A stretch of 64,000 nucleotides of DNA, taken from NCBI RefSeq assembly GCF_007855645.1, contig NZ_CP042261.1, forward strand, positions 910,501-974,500, given 5' to 3'. The position numbers and the translations under genes were made by a program. The notes below the pieces were generated by a model, which worked only from the letters and a program-made list of their open reading frames with translations, did no database searches and had not been told where the DNA came from. This document shows positions 1 through 9,523 of the stretch, piece after piece. The stretch comes from Qingshengfaniella alkalisoli (GTDB lineage: Bacteria; Pseudomonadota; Alphaproteobacteria; Rhodobacterales; Rhodobacteraceae). Each line of letters starts with the position of its first letter. Positions within the stretch are counted from its first letter, which is position 1.

Positions 1-810
1 GAGATCGGCGACGGCATTCATCCATCGGCAGTGATCGATCCGAGTGCACGACTTGGTGCAGGTGCCTCTATCGGTCCGTTCGTGGTGATTGGTGCAAACA
101 CGGTCATCGGAGACAACGCCCGTATCGCCGAGCATGTTTCCATCGGCGCGGACTGCCAGATCGGGGAGAGTGTGCTGGTCCATGCAGGTGTGCGGATCGC
201 CCACCGTGTCCGGATTGGTGACGGCGTGATTCTTCATCAGGGATGCGTGCTTGGCGCGGATGGATTTTCCTTTGTGACGCCCGAGAAATCAGCGGTCGAA
301 AATATACGTGAAACGCTGGGGTCTGACCGTGGAGCCGATGCGGAACAGCACTGGACGCGCATCCATTCGCTAGGCGGCGTGGAGATCGGCGATGATGTGG
401 AAATCGGTGCCAATGCCACGTTGGACAGCGGCACGATCCGTGCCACGCGTGTCGGGCGGGGCACCAAAATCGACAATCTGGTTCATCTTGGCCACAACGT
501 TCAAGTGGGTGAAGACTGCCTTCTATGCGGTCAGGTCGGCGTTGCCGGTTCATCACGGATCGGCAATCGTGTGGTGCTTGCCGGTCAGGTCGGCGTGAAT
601 GACAATATCTTCGTGGGCGATGATGTGGTTGCCGGGGGTGCAACGAAAATATTCACCAACGCACCTAACGGGCGGGTTTTGCTCGGCTATCCCGCGATGA
701 AAATGGACACTCATGTCGAGGTCTATAAAGCCCTGCGCCGATTGCCCCGCCTTTTCCGTGAGGTCAGGGAAATCCAAAAAGCGGTTTCAAAGGCCGAGGA
801 AAAAGACTAA
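1..810 (+). CDS. lpxD: LpxD-family UDP-3-O-acylglucosamine N-acyltransferase (5' end outside window)
   Basis: The reading frame is open from base 1, so the N-terminus (about 100 residues in typical LpxD) lies outside the window; the GTG at 31 is internal. The visible 269 residues are left-handed beta-helix hexapeptide repeats, a GADGF motif, and the DNLVHLGHN segment carrying the histidine that corresponds to the LpxD catalytic base, followed by an alpha-helical C-terminal tail. LpxD adds the second 3-hydroxyacyl chain from acyl-ACP to the glucosamine of lipid A precursors in the cytoplasm. The usual IDRGA motif is replaced by LDSGT, and the downstream neighbours are an ACP and a KAS rather than fabZ and lpxA. 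It may therefore be a second, specialised LpxD paralogue rather than the housekeeping enzyme. Family assignment is firm; the exact substrate is inference. Confidence 0.75.
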   Translation, partial: EIGDGIHPSAVIDPSARLGAGASIGPFVVIGANTVIGDNARIAEHVSIGADCQIGESVLVHAGVRIAHRVRIGDGVILHQGCVLGADGFSFVTPEKSAVENIRETLGSDRGADAEQHWTRIHSLGGVEIGDDVEIGANATLDSGTIRATRVGRGTKIDNLVHLGHNVQVGEDCLLCGQVGVAGSSRIGNRVVLAGQVGVNDNIFVGDDVVAGGATKIFTNAPNGRVLLGYPAMKMDTHVEVYKALRRLPRLFREVREIQKAVSKAEEKD

Positions 811-842
811 ATCAGCGACAATACAGGCTGGGAGAAGACTGC

Positions 843-1103
843 ATGACGGTCCGCGACAAGGTTATCGAAATCATTGCCGAACAGGCCGTGCTAGATGTTA
901 GCGATATTTCTCTCGACCAGTCGCTTGCGGATCTGGGGATAGACAGCCTCGGTCTGGTGGAAAGCATCTTCGCAATAGAGGAAGCTTTCGACATCCAGGT
1001 GCCGTTCAATGCCAATGAGCCTGAGAAAAGCGATTTCGATATTTCCTCCGTTCAGGCGATTGTGTCGGCAGTTGAGGGGCTGGTGGCCGATCAGCAATCA
1101 TGA
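843..1103 (+). CDS. acyl carrier protein
   Basis: This is an 86-residue protein with the phosphopantetheine attachment motif GIDSLG (Ser35) in the expected four-helix ACP fold. The ATG is preceded by GGGAGAAG at good spacing. It carries an acyl chain on a 4'-phosphopantetheine arm. The sequence between the DSL helix and the C-terminus is unlike the very acidic housekeeping AcpP, and the gene is not next to fabD/fabG, so it looks like a dedicated ACP. Its stop overlaps the start of the following KAS gene (ATGA), and an LpxD-family acyltransferase lies just upstream. The three are likely co-translated and may make and transfer one special acyl group. That shared role is inference from context. 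Confidence 0.88.
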   Translation: MTVRDKVIEIIAEQAVLDVSDISLDQSLADLGIDSLGLVESIFAIEEAFDIQVPFNANEPEKSDFDISSVQAIVSAVEGLVADQQS

Positions 1104-2308
1104 AACGCGTGGTCATAACCGGGCAGGGTACGATCAATGCGCTCGGAAAATCCGTTAATGAAACGCTCGACGCGATGCGTGAGGGGCGCTGTGGGATCGG
1201 TCAACTGAGCATCCGCGATGTCGAACGCCTGTCCATTCAAATTGGTGGGCAGGTCCGGGACTACGACGCCGAGACCCATTTCAACCGCCAGCAAATCGCG
1301 CTCTACGACCGCTTCACGCAGTTCACGCTGATTGCCGCTGAAGAGGCGATCAAACAGTCCGGGCTGTCCTTCGAGGGCGAGTTGGCCGCGCAGTCGGGCG
1401 TAATCCTTGGAACAGCCGGTGGCGGGATGCAGACCTCGGACGAAAACTACCGGTCCGTCTACGAGGATGGTAAGAACCGGGTCCATCCGTTTGTTGTGCC
1501 GAAGCTGATGAACAACGCTGCCTGTAGTCACCTGTCAATGAACTACAACCTGATGGGGCCGAGCTTCACAGTGGCGACGGCTTGTGCGTCATCGAACCAT
1601 GCGATGGGCCAGGCGTTCCACCTGATCCGTGGCGGTGGGGCCAAGGTCGTCATGGCTGGCGGTTCCGAATCCATGCTGTGCTTCGGTGGTGTGAAAGCGT
1701 GGGAAGGGCTGCGGGTCATGTCCCGAGATGCATGTCGCCCGTTTTCCGCCAACCGTAACGGAATGGTGCAGGGGGAAGGTGCGGCGGTGTTCGTGTTCGA
1801 GGAATTTGAACACGCGAAGGCCCGCGGCGCGGATATTCTGGCCGAGGTGATCGGCTTTGCCATGACGTCGGATGCGTCGGATATCGTGATGCCGTCGAAG
1901 CAAGGCGCTGCGCGTGCGATCAGGGGCGCCATTGCGGATGCGCAGGTGCCATTGGAAAGCGTGGGTTACATTAACGCGCATGGGACCGGCACCGCCGCCA
2001 ATGACAAAACGGAATGCGCTGCGGTTGCAGATGTTTTCGGGGCGCATGCCGATGACCTGATGATTTCGTCAACCAAATCCATGCACGGCCATGTCATCGG
2101 CGGCACAGGCGCAGTGGAGCTTCTGGCCTGTATCATGGCCTTGCGCGAAGGCGTGATCGCCCCGACCATCGGCTATGAAGAATCCGATCCTGAGTGTGCG
2201 TTGGATGTTGTGCCCAACGAGGCGCGGGATGCGAAGGTCGATGTGGTGATGTCGAACGCGTTCGCCTTTGGTGGGCTGAACGCGGTGCTGGCTCTGCGCA
2301 AGGTCTAA
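1100..2308 (+). CDS. beta-ketoacyl-ACP synthase (KAS II / FabF-NodE family)
   Basis: This 402-residue thiolase-fold condensing enzyme has the complete KAS catalytic triad: Cys162 in the TACASS motif, His294 in NAHGTGT, and His331 in the STKSMHGH segment with the conserved lysine at 326. It elongates acyl-ACP by decarboxylative condensation with malonyl-ACP in the cytoplasm. The gene starts inside the stop codon of the ACP gene (ATGA overlap), which implies translational coupling. The neighbouring ACP and LpxD-type acyltransferase suggest a specialised fatty acid, for example a lipid A or other envelope acyl chain, rather than bulk fatty acid synthesis. Rhizobia have an analogous acpXL/fabFXL locus for the very long lipid A chain, but equivalence is not shown here. 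Confidence 0.88.
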   Translation: MKRVVITGQGTINALGKSVNETLDAMREGRCGIGQLSIRDVERLSIQIGGQVRDYDAETHFNRQQIALYDRFTQFTLIAAEEAIKQSGLSFEGELAAQSGVILGTAGGGMQTSDENYRSVYEDGKNRVHPFVVPKLMNNAACSHLSMNYNLMGPSFTVATACASSNHAMGQAFHLIRGGGAKVVMAGGSESMLCFGGVKAWEGLRVMSRDACRPFSANRNGMVQGEGAAVFVFEEFEHAKARGADILAEVIGFAMTSDASDIVMPSKQGAARAIRGAIADAQVPLESVGYINAHGTGTAANDKTECAAVADVFGAHADDLMISSTKSMHGHVIGGTGAVELLACIMALREGVIAPTIGYEESDPECALDVVPNEARDAKVDVVMSNAFAFGGLNAVLALRKV

Positions 2309-2331
2309 GACGGCACCGCGATCTGATCTGA

Positions 2332-2982
2332 TTACTGCGCCGGAGGTGTCAGCGTTTGCTGTGCATCTTCCGGTTGTGGCAGGGCGCTGACTGCATCGAA
2401 AGCAGCCGTAAAGCCCGACAGCGATACTTGAAGATCAACCGTGCGATCCGGCGCAGCCATTGGTACGATCTGTACATGCGCTTCGCTACCAGCTTTCATG
2501 TTGTTCACTTCCGCTTCGGTCAACCCGAGCTGCGCTACACATCCGATTTGGTTGCAGAAGGTAAAGGGGTACCGCTTGCCTTGTGCATTGCCGATGGTGA
2601 AGCTAACGCCTTCTGGCAACAGCGTGTTAAGCGGCGTCACGATCGTCGCACCAGCCGGCACCTGAGCTGTATCGGGAAGCGGGAAGATGTTGATTTCCGC
2701 CGTTCTTGTGCCGCTTTCGTCGCTTAGCGTCTGGTGAACCTCGCAAGGGTCCTCAACTTCATCGAGTGTCACGCAGCGCAATTGCCAGTCGGTGAAGGTT
2801 TCTTTGACATATGTTTGCCCTTGTTGGGGCCCAGTTGGCGCTGCTTCTGTGGCAGGCGCTTCTTCGGTCATGCCTTCAGTTTCGTTGGTCGCATCACCCT
2901 GATCCTGAGCGATGGCCATTCCGGCCCCCGCACACGCCACAAGGAAGGTTGAAAGGCGCAAAATCTGCATCTTGTCTCTCAT
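2332..2982 (-). CDS. invasion-associated locus B (IalB) family periplasmic protein
   Basis: The protein has an N-terminal signal sequence (hydrophobic core LSTFLVACAGAGMAIAQ), a low-complexity acidic Thr/Glu/Ala linker, then the IalB domain with the WQLRC start and paired cysteines (for example CEVH and FCNQIGCVAQ) typical of the family. IalB proteins are exported and named after a Bartonella erythrocyte-invasion gene, but are widespread in free-living alphaproteobacteria where the role is unknown. The frame is open upstream to 3165; a start at 2982 or at 2970 (after GAGA) is preferred because it puts the signal peptide at the N-terminus. The gene converges on the KAS gene, and a candidate small RNA lies upstream on the same strand. 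Confidence 0.8.
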   Translation of the reverse strand: MRDKMQILRLSTFLVACAGAGMAIAQDQGDATNETEGMTEEAPATEAAPTGPQQGQTYVKETFTDWQLRCVTLDEVEDPCEVHQTLSDESGTRTAEINIFPLPDTAQVPAGATIVTPLNTLLPEGVSFTIGNAQGKRYPFTFCNQIGCVAQLGLTEAEVNNMKAGSEAHVQIVPMAAPDRTVDLQVSLSGFTAAFDAVSALPQPEDAQQTLTPPAQ

Positions 2983-3056
2983 TTCGTTGCTCGACATGCC
3001 AGACCGCATAGCATGCCAAGCGTTCTGTGTCAGTGATGAATGTCTCAGAGCCGTAC

Positions 3057-3130
3057 ACAAGAAAAAGGGCCCCGAAGGGCCCTTAAAAAACAGTTTTTGC
3101 TCCCTGTCGGACTGGCCGACGTCTTCAATG
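3057..3130 (-). ncRNA. candidate small RNA upstream of the IalB-like gene
   Basis: Read on the minus strand, TTGACG (3165-3160), a 17-bp spacer and TAGCGT (3142-3137) resemble a sigma70 promoter. About 70 nt later there is a perfect 8-bp GC-rich stem AAGGGCCC / GGGCCCTT with a four-base loop followed by TTTTTC. Between promoter and terminator are two further short hairpins (GTCGG/CCGAC and AAAAAC/TTTTTT) and no convincing open reading frame. This is the layout of an independent sRNA of about 70-75 nt. The alternative is an attenuated 5' leader of the IalB-like gene, which begins about 80 bp beyond the terminator. No known family was recognised. Confidence 0.5.
3061..3084 (-). terminator. intrinsic terminator of the candidate sRNA
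   Basis: An 8-bp perfect stem (3065-3072 with 3077-3084) closes a CGAA/TTCG tetraloop. On the minus strand it runs straight into a T tract (TTTTTC), as in a Rho-independent terminator. On the plus strand the following bases are A, so it is directional. Confidence 0.8.
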
Positions 3131-3136
3131 CCCGGA

Positions 3137-3165
3137 ACGCTACGTTGAGTCGCAGTCTCCGTCAA
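3137..3165 (-). promoter_or_regulatory. sigma70-like promoter for the candidate sRNA
   Basis: Minus-strand TTGACG (-35) and TAGCGT (-10) are separated by 17 bp. The -35 matches five of six consensus bases; the -10 is weak. The predicted start is near 3130. Confidence 0.45.
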
Positions 3166-3341
3166 CAGTCATTTGTAACATGAACTAACAAGTTGAACGG
3201 CAAAGCAATCCAAGCTTGCGCAGATCGCAGGGAAAGTGTTGAAATCCGAAGGAAATACCTGCTTACCGTTGCCCAGATTGCATGAATTGGCCAGTCTAAG
3301 TGGAATAATTTTGAAAATGAAAACAATGGGTAGGAGGATCG

Positions 3342-4889
3342 GTGACTGAGCAGATAATGATCGGTGGTGGCGGCGAGAACTATGTGACGCCGCAATACAT
3401 GCTGCTTAAGCATGCAAACCGCCATGGGCTAATCGCCGGGGCGACGGGAACCGGCAAAACCGTGACACTGCAGATTCTGGCAGAGGCACTATCCGCAGAA
3501 GGCGTGCCGGTCTTTCTGACGGATGTGAAGGGTGACCTGGGTGGGCTTGCAATGGCCGGGTCGGCCGATGCCGATACGGACGCCCCGTTCAAGGAGCGCG
3601 CGCAGAAGATCGGCTATAGCGATTACGCCTATCGCGACTGCCCGGTCACATTCTGGGATGTCTTCGGCCAAACCGGACATCCCGTTCGAGCCACGATCAC
3701 GGAGATGGGCCCGCTTCTTCTGTCACGATTGCTGGAGTTGTCGGAACCACAGGAAGGGGTTCTGAACGTCGCCTTCCGCATCGCCGATGATGAGGGGCTG
3801 CCGCTTCTGGATCTCAAGGATCTTCAATCTCTTCTTGCGTGGCTGGGCGAACACCGGACCGAGGTCAGCCACCGTTACGGCGCCGTGTCCACGGCATCCA
3901 TCGGCGCGATCCAGCGTCGGCTTCTGATGCTTGAAAATGACGGGGCGGCGCAGTTCTTCGGCGAGCCTGCGCTGGAACTGGTTGATCTGATGCGGATTGA
4001 TGACGAGGGACGGGGGTTTGTTAACATCCTGTCCTCTGACAAGCTGATGGGATCACCGCGCCTCTATGCGACCGTGCTGCTGTGGTTGCTGTCGGAGTTG
4101 TTCGAAACTCTGCCTGAGGTTGGCGATCCGGACAAGCCCAAGCTTGTTCTGTTCTTTGATGAAGCTCATTTGCTGTTCGACGGGGCGCCCAAAACCCTGA
4201 TGGACAAGCTGGAGCAGGTCGCGCGGCTGATCCGGTCCAAAGGTGTGGGTGTTTACTTCGTCACGCAGAATCCGTCCGATGTCCCGAAGGATATCCTTGG
4301 CCAGTTGGGTAATCGCATCCAACATGCCTTGCGCGCATTCACGGCGCAAGATCGCAAGGCGCTGAAGGCCGCAGCTGAGACCTATCGCGACAATCCAAGG
4401 CTCGATCTGGAAACCTGTTTGCGAGAGGTTGGCACGGGCGAGGCTGTAACCTCTATGTTGGAGAAAAAGGGCGTTCCCGGAATGGCGGAGCGCACGCTGA
4501 TCTGCCCGCCACGCAGTCAGCTTGGCCCGATTCCCGACGAGACCCGTAAATCGATTCTCGCGGCATCTGCCATGGCCGGAAAATACGATACAGCCGTGGA
4601 TCGGGAGTCGGCCTTCGAGATGTTGAAAGCCCGCGCAGATGCGGCCGCGAAGGAAGCAGGAAAGACCGAAACAAGGCTGGATGAGAGTGATCCGTCTGAT
4701 CGCGAATTTTCTCAGGCGCGCAGATATAACGGCACGCGAGTTGGTCGATCAACGAAAGCGCGGTCCCGATCCAGTCGCAGCGATAGTGTGACGGAAGCCT
4801 TCGCCAAATCCTTCGCCCGCCAGCTTGGTACGCAATCCGGCAGGGCCATTGTGCGCGGCGTTCTGGGCGGGCTGTTCAAAGGGCGCTAG
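3342..4889 (+). CDS. HerA-like / DUF853 family P-loop ATPase
   Basis: This 515-residue protein starts at GTG behind a strong TAGGAGG site. Walker A is GATGTGKT (residues 33-40) and a Walker B-like FFDEAH lies near residue 272, followed by the VTQNPSDVP segment typical of HerA/FtsK-like ATPases of the DUF853 group (E. coli YjgR type). HerA-like ATPases are hexameric DNA translocases, but DUF853 members have no settled role. The C-terminal 100 residues are charged and low in complexity, with a final FARQLG...RGVLGGLF tail. No NurA nuclease partner lies nearby. The stop overlaps the convergent CNNM gene in a shared CTAG. Confidence 0.85.
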   Translation: MTEQIMIGGGGENYVTPQYMLLKHANRHGLIAGATGTGKTVTLQILAEALSAEGVPVFLTDVKGDLGGLAMAGSADADTDAPFKERAQKIGYSDYAYRDCPVTFWDVFGQTGHPVRATITEMGPLLLSRLLELSEPQEGVLNVAFRIADDEGLPLLDLKDLQSLLAWLGEHRTEVSHRYGAVSTASIGAIQRRLLMLENDGAAQFFGEPALELVDLMRIDDEGRGFVNILSSDKLMGSPRLYATVLLWLLSELFETLPEVGDPDKPKLVLFFDEAHLLFDGAPKTLMDKLEQVARLIRSKGVGVYFVTQNPSDVPKDILGQLGNRIQHALRAFTAQDRKALKAAAETYRDNPRLDLETCLREVGTGEAVTSMLEKKGVPGMAERTLICPPRSQLGPIPDETRKSILAASAMAGKYDTAVDRESAFEMLKARADAAAKEAGKTETRLDESDPSDREFSQARRYNGTRVGRSTKARSRSSRSDSVTEAFAKSFARQLGTQSGRAIVRGVLGGLFKGR

Positions 4890-6223
4890 CTTTCCTCGTC
4901 TTCTAAGGTTCTTCGACCAATTGGAGTGATTTTCAACTGCGTCAGGCGGTTGTGTTCCCGCGCGACCACCTCGAACCGGAAGCCATGGAAGTTGAAGACC
5001 TGGCCGACGGTCGGGATCATCTGTGCTTCGTGTATCACGAGCCCGGCCACGGTGTTCGCCTCCGCATCCGGCAGATTCCAGTCCTTGGCGCGGTTCAGAT
5101 CACGGATGGTCATTGCGCCGTCCACAAGGAAATGGCCGTCCGCGGCGCGCTCGATTCCGTCTTCCTCACCGGTGTCGAATTCGTCGGTTATTTCACCCAC
5201 GATTTCTTCGAGGATGTCTTCCAGCGTGATCAACCCCTGAAGATCGCCATACTCATCGACAACCAATGCGAAATGGGTGCGGCGGCGAAGAAACTGCCGC
5301 ATCTGGTCGTCAAGCGTCGTCGTTTCGGGGACGAAATACGGCTTGCGCGAAACCTTGAGCACGTTGAAGCCCTTGAGTCCTTCGCCGCGCGTCTCGTCAT
5401 TGCTCATGTATTCGTGCACGCCGCGCAACAAGTCCTTGGCATGCACAACCGCGATGATATTCTCTGGATGATCGCGGAAAACGGGAAGGCGGGTGTGCGG
5501 AGAATCGAGCGCCTGGGCCAGAATTTCCTCGGGCGCAGCATCGGCGTCGATCATCTCGATGCTGGACCGGTGGCGCATGATTTCTTCCACGGTCCGGTCG
5601 CCCAGATCAAGTGCCCCCAGAAGACGGTCGCGATCTTCTTTTTGCACCACGCCTTCAGAATGGCCTAATTGAAGAGCTCCGACGATTTCTTCGCGTACGG
5701 CCAGGATGTTGCTTCCAGGGGCGATCTTTACGCCGAATACGGACAAGATTCCGCGAACGAAGAACCGCACCGCTCCAACCAGCGGAGACAGCACGGTGAT
5801 AACCGGCGCAACGACCGGGGCGCTGAGCGACGCCGCGCGTTCAGGGGCCGAGATCGAATAGGTTTTGGGAAGAACTTCGGCAAAGACGAGCACCAGAACT
5901 GTCATCACCAGCGTCGCGACCGCAACACCGGAATCGCCAAATGTGCGGGTGAACAAGGCGGTGGCCAAGGCGGTCGACAGAATGTTGGCCATATTGTTGC
6001 CCAGTAGAATGCCGCCAATCAAACGTTCACTGTCGTCGGTCAGTTCCAGCGCCTTGGCGGCACCGGCGGAACCGCTATCCGCCTGAGAGCGCAGTTTGCC
6101 GCGCGACGCGGCCGTGAGTGCCGTCTCGGATCCCGAAAAGAACGCCGAGCAGAACAGCAGCAACAGGATCGCGCCGGCGCTAACCCAAAAGGTTACGTCC
6201 AGAAGCGCAGAGCTTTCTTCCAT
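4886..6223 (-). CDS. CNNM/CorC (HlyC/CorC) family membrane protein
   Basis: The 445-residue protein has the family order: an N-terminal DUF21/CNNM membrane domain (about residues 1-185, several hydrophobic helices and the FFSGSETAL motif), a pair of CBS domains (about 205-330) and a C-terminal CorC_HlyC domain (about 345-430). Members take part in Mg2+ (and possibly Co2+) efflux or homeostasis, sensing ATP/Mg through the CBS pair. It is complete at both ends. It converges on the HerA-like gene with a 4-bp overlap. The older label hemolysin for this family is not meaningful. Confidence 0.9.
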   Translation of the reverse strand: MEESSALLDVTFWVSAGAILLLLFCSAFFSGSETALTAASRGKLRSQADSGSAGAAKALELTDDSERLIGGILLGNNMANILSTALATALFTRTFGDSGVAVATLVMTVLVLVFAEVLPKTYSISAPERAASLSAPVVAPVITVLSPLVGAVRFFVRGILSVFGVKIAPGSNILAVREEIVGALQLGHSEGVVQKEDRDRLLGALDLGDRTVEEIMRHRSSIEMIDADAAPEEILAQALDSPHTRLPVFRDHPENIIAVVHAKDLLRGVHEYMSNDETRGEGLKGFNVLKVSRKPYFVPETTTLDDQMRQFLRRRTHFALVVDEYGDLQGLITLEDILEEIVGEITDEFDTGEEDGIERAADGHFLVDGAMTIRDLNRAKDWNLPDAEANTVAGLVIHEAQMIPTVGQVFNFHGFRFEVVAREHNRLTQLKITPIGRRTLEDEES

Positions 6224-6322
6224 GAAATGTCACCAGATCAGCCAATAATGGATCTACTGTGCGTTTGCGCGATCCGTACTGCAAGGGGGAGAGGCTGCGC
6301 ATGCTGACGCAGCCTCATGAGA

Positions 6323-9064
6323 TCAGTCATCGATCGTGCCGTTGTCTTCATCATCCTCATCGCCTTGTTCAGCGATCCAGGCGACGGAGACGACTTCTTC
6401 ACCCGGCGCCGTGTTGAAGACCTTCACGCCACCAGCAGCGCGGGACCGGAATGAGATTCCTTCGACCGGACAACGGATCGACTGGCCCGTGGACGTGGCC
6501 AGCATGACCTGATCGCCCATCTCGACCGGGAAGCAGGCAACCAGCGGCCCGCCACGCATCGCGCGATCCATCGCGGCTACACCCATGCCACCGCGGCCGC
6601 GGACCGGGTAGTCGTGGGTAGAGGTCAGCTTGCCCGACCCGTTGGCCGTGATTGTCAGAAGAAGCTCTTCAGAAGCGGACATTTCGGCATAGCGGTCGGG
6701 GGACAGGGCGACCTCGCCCACGGCTTCATCGTCCTCGTTCTCGGCATCATTCGCCATACCAGCAACGGCACGGCGCATTTTCAGATAGGTGGCGCGTTCT
6801 TCCGGGCTGGCCTCGAAATGGCGGATCACGGCCATGGAGACGACCCGATCATCTTCGTTCAGGCGTACGCCACGTACACCCGTCGATCCGCGCCCCTTGA
6901 ATATCCGAACATCGGTACTGCGAAAGCGGATTGCACGACCGGAGGCGGTGACAAGCATCACGTCATCATCTTCGCTGCAGATGCGCGCTCGGACCAAAGA
7001 TACCCCTTCGGGCAATTTCATCGCGATCTTGCCGTTGCGCATGACGTTGGTGAAATCGGACAGGGCGTTCCGGCGCACGTCACCAGAAGACGTCGCAAAG
7101 ACGATCTGCAGATTGTCCCATTCGTCCTCTGGTGCATCCACGGGCATGACCGACGCCACCGAAACACCGGTTTCGATCGGCAGGATATTCACGATCGCCT
7201 TGCCACGCGAACTGCGGCTGCCAAGCGGCAACTGCCACGTTTTCAGCTTATAGACCATGCCGTCGGTGGTGTAGATCAGAAGCTGTGTATGGGTGTTCGC
7301 GACAAACATCCGCGTGACGACGTCATCATCTTTCAAGCCGCCACCGGACAGGCCCTTGCCCCCGCGCTTCTGCGCCCGGAAATCCGCAAGAGGTGTCCGC
7401 TTGATGTAGCCCGTTTCCGTCACGGTCACGACCATGTCTTCGCGCTCGATCAGGTCCTCGTCATCCATGTCACCGGACCAGTCCACGATCTCGGTGCGGC
7501 GAGGAACGGCGAACTGGTCTTTGACCTCTGCCAACTCTGACGAGATGATGTTCATGATCCGCTCGCGCGAACGCAGGATATCCAGATAGTCGCGGATCTT
7601 TGCGGCCAGTTCCTGCAGTTCATCCGTGACTTCCTTGACGCCTATCTGCGTCAGCCGTTGCAGGCGCAATTCAAGGATCGCACGCGCTTGCGCCTCGGAC
7701 AGGTTATAGGTCCCGTCATCATTCATCGTGTGGCTGGGATCGTCGATCAGTTGGATGTATTCGGCGATGTCAGAGGCCGGCCAACGGCGCGTCATCAACT
7801 TTTCACGCGCCTCTGCGGCGTCTGCCGACGAACGGATGCTGGCTACAACCTCATCCACATTCGACACAGCCACGGCCAGACCGCACAGCACATGGCTGCG
7901 TTCACGTGCCTTGTTCAACTCGAAAGCCGTGCGGCGCGCGACGACCTCTTCGCGGAAACCGATGAAAGAAGTCAGGAACTTGCGCAGCGTCAGTTGCTCT
8001 GGCCGGCCACCGTTCAGTGCCAGCATGTTGCACCCGAACGACGTTTGCATCTGCGTGAAACGGAACAGCTGGTTCAGCACGACATCGGGTGTCGCGTCGC
8101 GCTTCAACTCGATCACCACGCGAACGCCGACACGGTCGGATTCGTCCTGCACATGCGCGATGCCTTCCAACCGCTTTTCGCGCACCAGATCGGCGATCTT
8201 TTCGATCATCGCGGCCTTGTTGACCTGGTAGGGGATCTCGTCCAGCACGATCGCATAACGGTCCTTGCGGATTTCCTCGATCCGCGTCTTGGCACGCAGG
8301 ATCACGCTGCCACGACCTTCGAGATAGGCCTTGCGCGCCCCGGATCGGCCCAGGATCACACCGCCCGTCGGAAAATCGGGGCCGGGGATGTAGTCCATCA
8401 ACTGTTCGGAATCGAGATCGGGGTTCTCGATCAATGCCTGCGTTGCGTCGATCACCTCGCCCAGGTTATGCGGCGGGATATTCGTGGCCATGCCTACGGC
8501 AATACCTCCAGCGCCGTTGACAAGCATGTTTGGAAAGCGCGCGGGCAGGACAGAAGGCTCGCGGTCCTTGCCGTCATAATTGTCCTGATAGTCGACCGTA
8601 TCCTTGTCGATATCCGCCAACAGGAAGCTGGCGGGCTTGTCCATCCGGACCTCGGTGTAACGCATGGCCGCCGCACCATCGCCATCCATAGACCCGAAAT
8701 TTCCTTGCCCATCCAGCAAGGGAAGGGACATTGAAAAGGGCTGCGCCATCCGGACCAGTGCGTCATAGATCGCGCTATCACCATGCGGGTGGTATTTACC
8801 CATTGTGTCGCCGACAGGACGCGCCGATTTGCGGTATGCCTTGTCATGCGTATTGCCGGTTTCGTGCATGGCGAACAGGATGCGCCGATGCACCGGTTTC
8901 AGCCCGTCGCGCAGATCGGGGATCGCACGGCTGACGATAACGCTCATCGCGTAATCGAGATAGGACGACCGCATTTCATCCGCGATGGAAATCGCCGGGC
9001 CGTCATATGCCGGTCGCTTCGGGTTTTCGTCTTCGTTTTCAGGCGTTTCCGGTGTGTCGTTCAC
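6323..9064 (-). CDS. gyrA: DNA gyrase subunit A
   Basis: This 913-residue GyrA begins with a short acidic lead, then the winged-helix breakage-reunion domain with catalytic Tyr136 in AAMRYTEVR. The quinolone-resistance region reads [12 protein letters not shown], with Ser97 and Asp101 at the positions of E. coli Ser83 and Asp87, so it is of the wild-type sensitive form. The C-terminal beta-pinwheel carries a GyrA box (QKRGGKG), which distinguishes it from ParC, and ends in a strongly acidic tail. GyrA forms A2B2 gyrase with GyrB and introduces negative supercoils using ATP. gyrB is not in the window. A promoter is visible about 40 bp upstream. Confidence 0.97.
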   Translation of the reverse strand: MNDTPETPENEDENPKRPAYDGPAISIADEMRSSYLDYAMSVIVSRAIPDLRDGLKPVHRRILFAMHETGNTHDKAYRKSARPVGDTMGKYHPHGDSAIYDALVRMAQPFSMSLPLLDGQGNFGSMDGDGAAAMRYTEVRMDKPASFLLADIDKDTVDYQDNYDGKDREPSVLPARFPNMLVNGAGGIAVGMATNIPPHNLGEVIDATQALIENPDLDSEQLMDYIPGPDFPTGGVILGRSGARKAYLEGRGSVILRAKTRIEEIRKDRYAIVLDEIPYQVNKAAMIEKIADLVREKRLEGIAHVQDESDRVGVRVVIELKRDATPDVVLNQLFRFTQMQTSFGCNMLALNGGRPEQLTLRKFLTSFIGFREEVVARRTAFELNKARERSHVLCGLAVAVSNVDEVVASIRSSADAAEAREKLMTRRWPASDIAEYIQLIDDPSHTMNDDGTYNLSEAQARAILELRLQRLTQIGVKEVTDELQELAAKIRDYLDILRSRERIMNIISSELAEVKDQFAVPRRTEIVDWSGDMDDEDLIEREDMVVTVTETGYIKRTPLADFRAQKRGGKGLSGGGLKDDDVVTRMFVANTHTQLLIYTTDGMVYKLKTWQLPLGSRSSRGKAIVNILPIETGVSVASVMPVDAPEDEWDNLQIVFATSSGDVRRNALSDFTNVMRNGKIAMKLPEGVSLVRARICSEDDDVMLVTASGRAIRFRSTDVRIFKGRGSTGVRGVRLNEDDRVVSMAVIRHFEASPEERATYLKMRRAVAGMANDAENEDDEAVGEVALSPDRYAEMSASEELLLTITANGSGKLTSTHDYPVRGRGGMGVAAMDRAMRGGPLVACFPVEMGDQVMLATSTGQSIRCPVEGISFRSRAAGGVKVFNTAPGEEVVSVAWIAEQGDEDDEDNGTIDD

Positions 9065-9108
9065 GTATCTCGACCTTACTGCTCAGATGCCTCAAAGGGC
9101 TTTGGGGG

Positions 9109-9138
9109 GTTATATCAGAGGGCGGGACAGACCTGCAA
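9109..9138 (-). promoter_or_regulatory. probable gyrA promoter
   Basis: On the minus strand TTGCAG and TATAAC are separated by 18 bp, placing the transcript start near 9102 and giving a 5' leader of about 38 nt to the gyrA ATG. The -10 matches five of six consensus bases. Confidence 0.5.
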
Positions 9139-9259
9139 TGCCAGTGTCACAAACATGCCAGCAGCCATCACTGGAGAGTGCTAACATACTGTTTTTCTTG
9201 AAAAGTAATTTAATCAGCGCAAGCTGGTAACGGGGGACATCTGAAAGGAGACCACCAAA

Positions 9260-9523
9260 GTGAACGAAACCGAGATGATGTTAAAGGGCTACGGGCTGAC
9301 GACGGCAGAACTTTATTACCACATGCCGGACTACGCCCACGTGCTTAACAGCTTCATATGGCAGGAATATGACCTCGCGCCGGATCACCCGCGCTTGTTC
9401 AAATTCATCGAGTTCTGGCAGAGCGAAATCGACGGGCCGCTGCATTCCGTGCGTTTCACGCATCGCAAGATGATCGCACCCGGAGAATGGCGCAATGTCA
9501 CAGGCGAATTCACGTTGCACTAG
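9260..9523 (+). CDS. Usg family protein
   Basis: This 87-residue protein starts at GTG behind GAAAGGAG. The YGLTTAELYYHMPDY start and the WQEYDLAPDHPRL and FWQSEIDGPLHSVR segments match the small Usg family (named from the gene next to Caulobacter/rhizobial trp genes). The family is conserved in alphaproteobacteria and its function is unknown. The high content of aromatic residues and the lack of a signal peptide suggest a compact cytoplasmic protein. The gene overlaps the convergent dsbB by the four bases CTAG. Confidence 0.85.
   Translation: MNETEMMLKGYGLTTAELYYHMPDYAHVLNSFIWQEYDLAPDHPRLFKFIEFWQSEIDGPLHSVRFTHRKMIAPGEWRNVTGEFTLH

Noticed and set aside
4886-6223. Hemolysin
   Set aside because: The HlyC/CorC label is historical; domain order is that of CNNM ion-transport proteins.
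7658-8734. 358-codon open frame on the plus strand
   Set aside because: It lies wholly antisense to gyrA, has no ribosome site and no recognisable domain.
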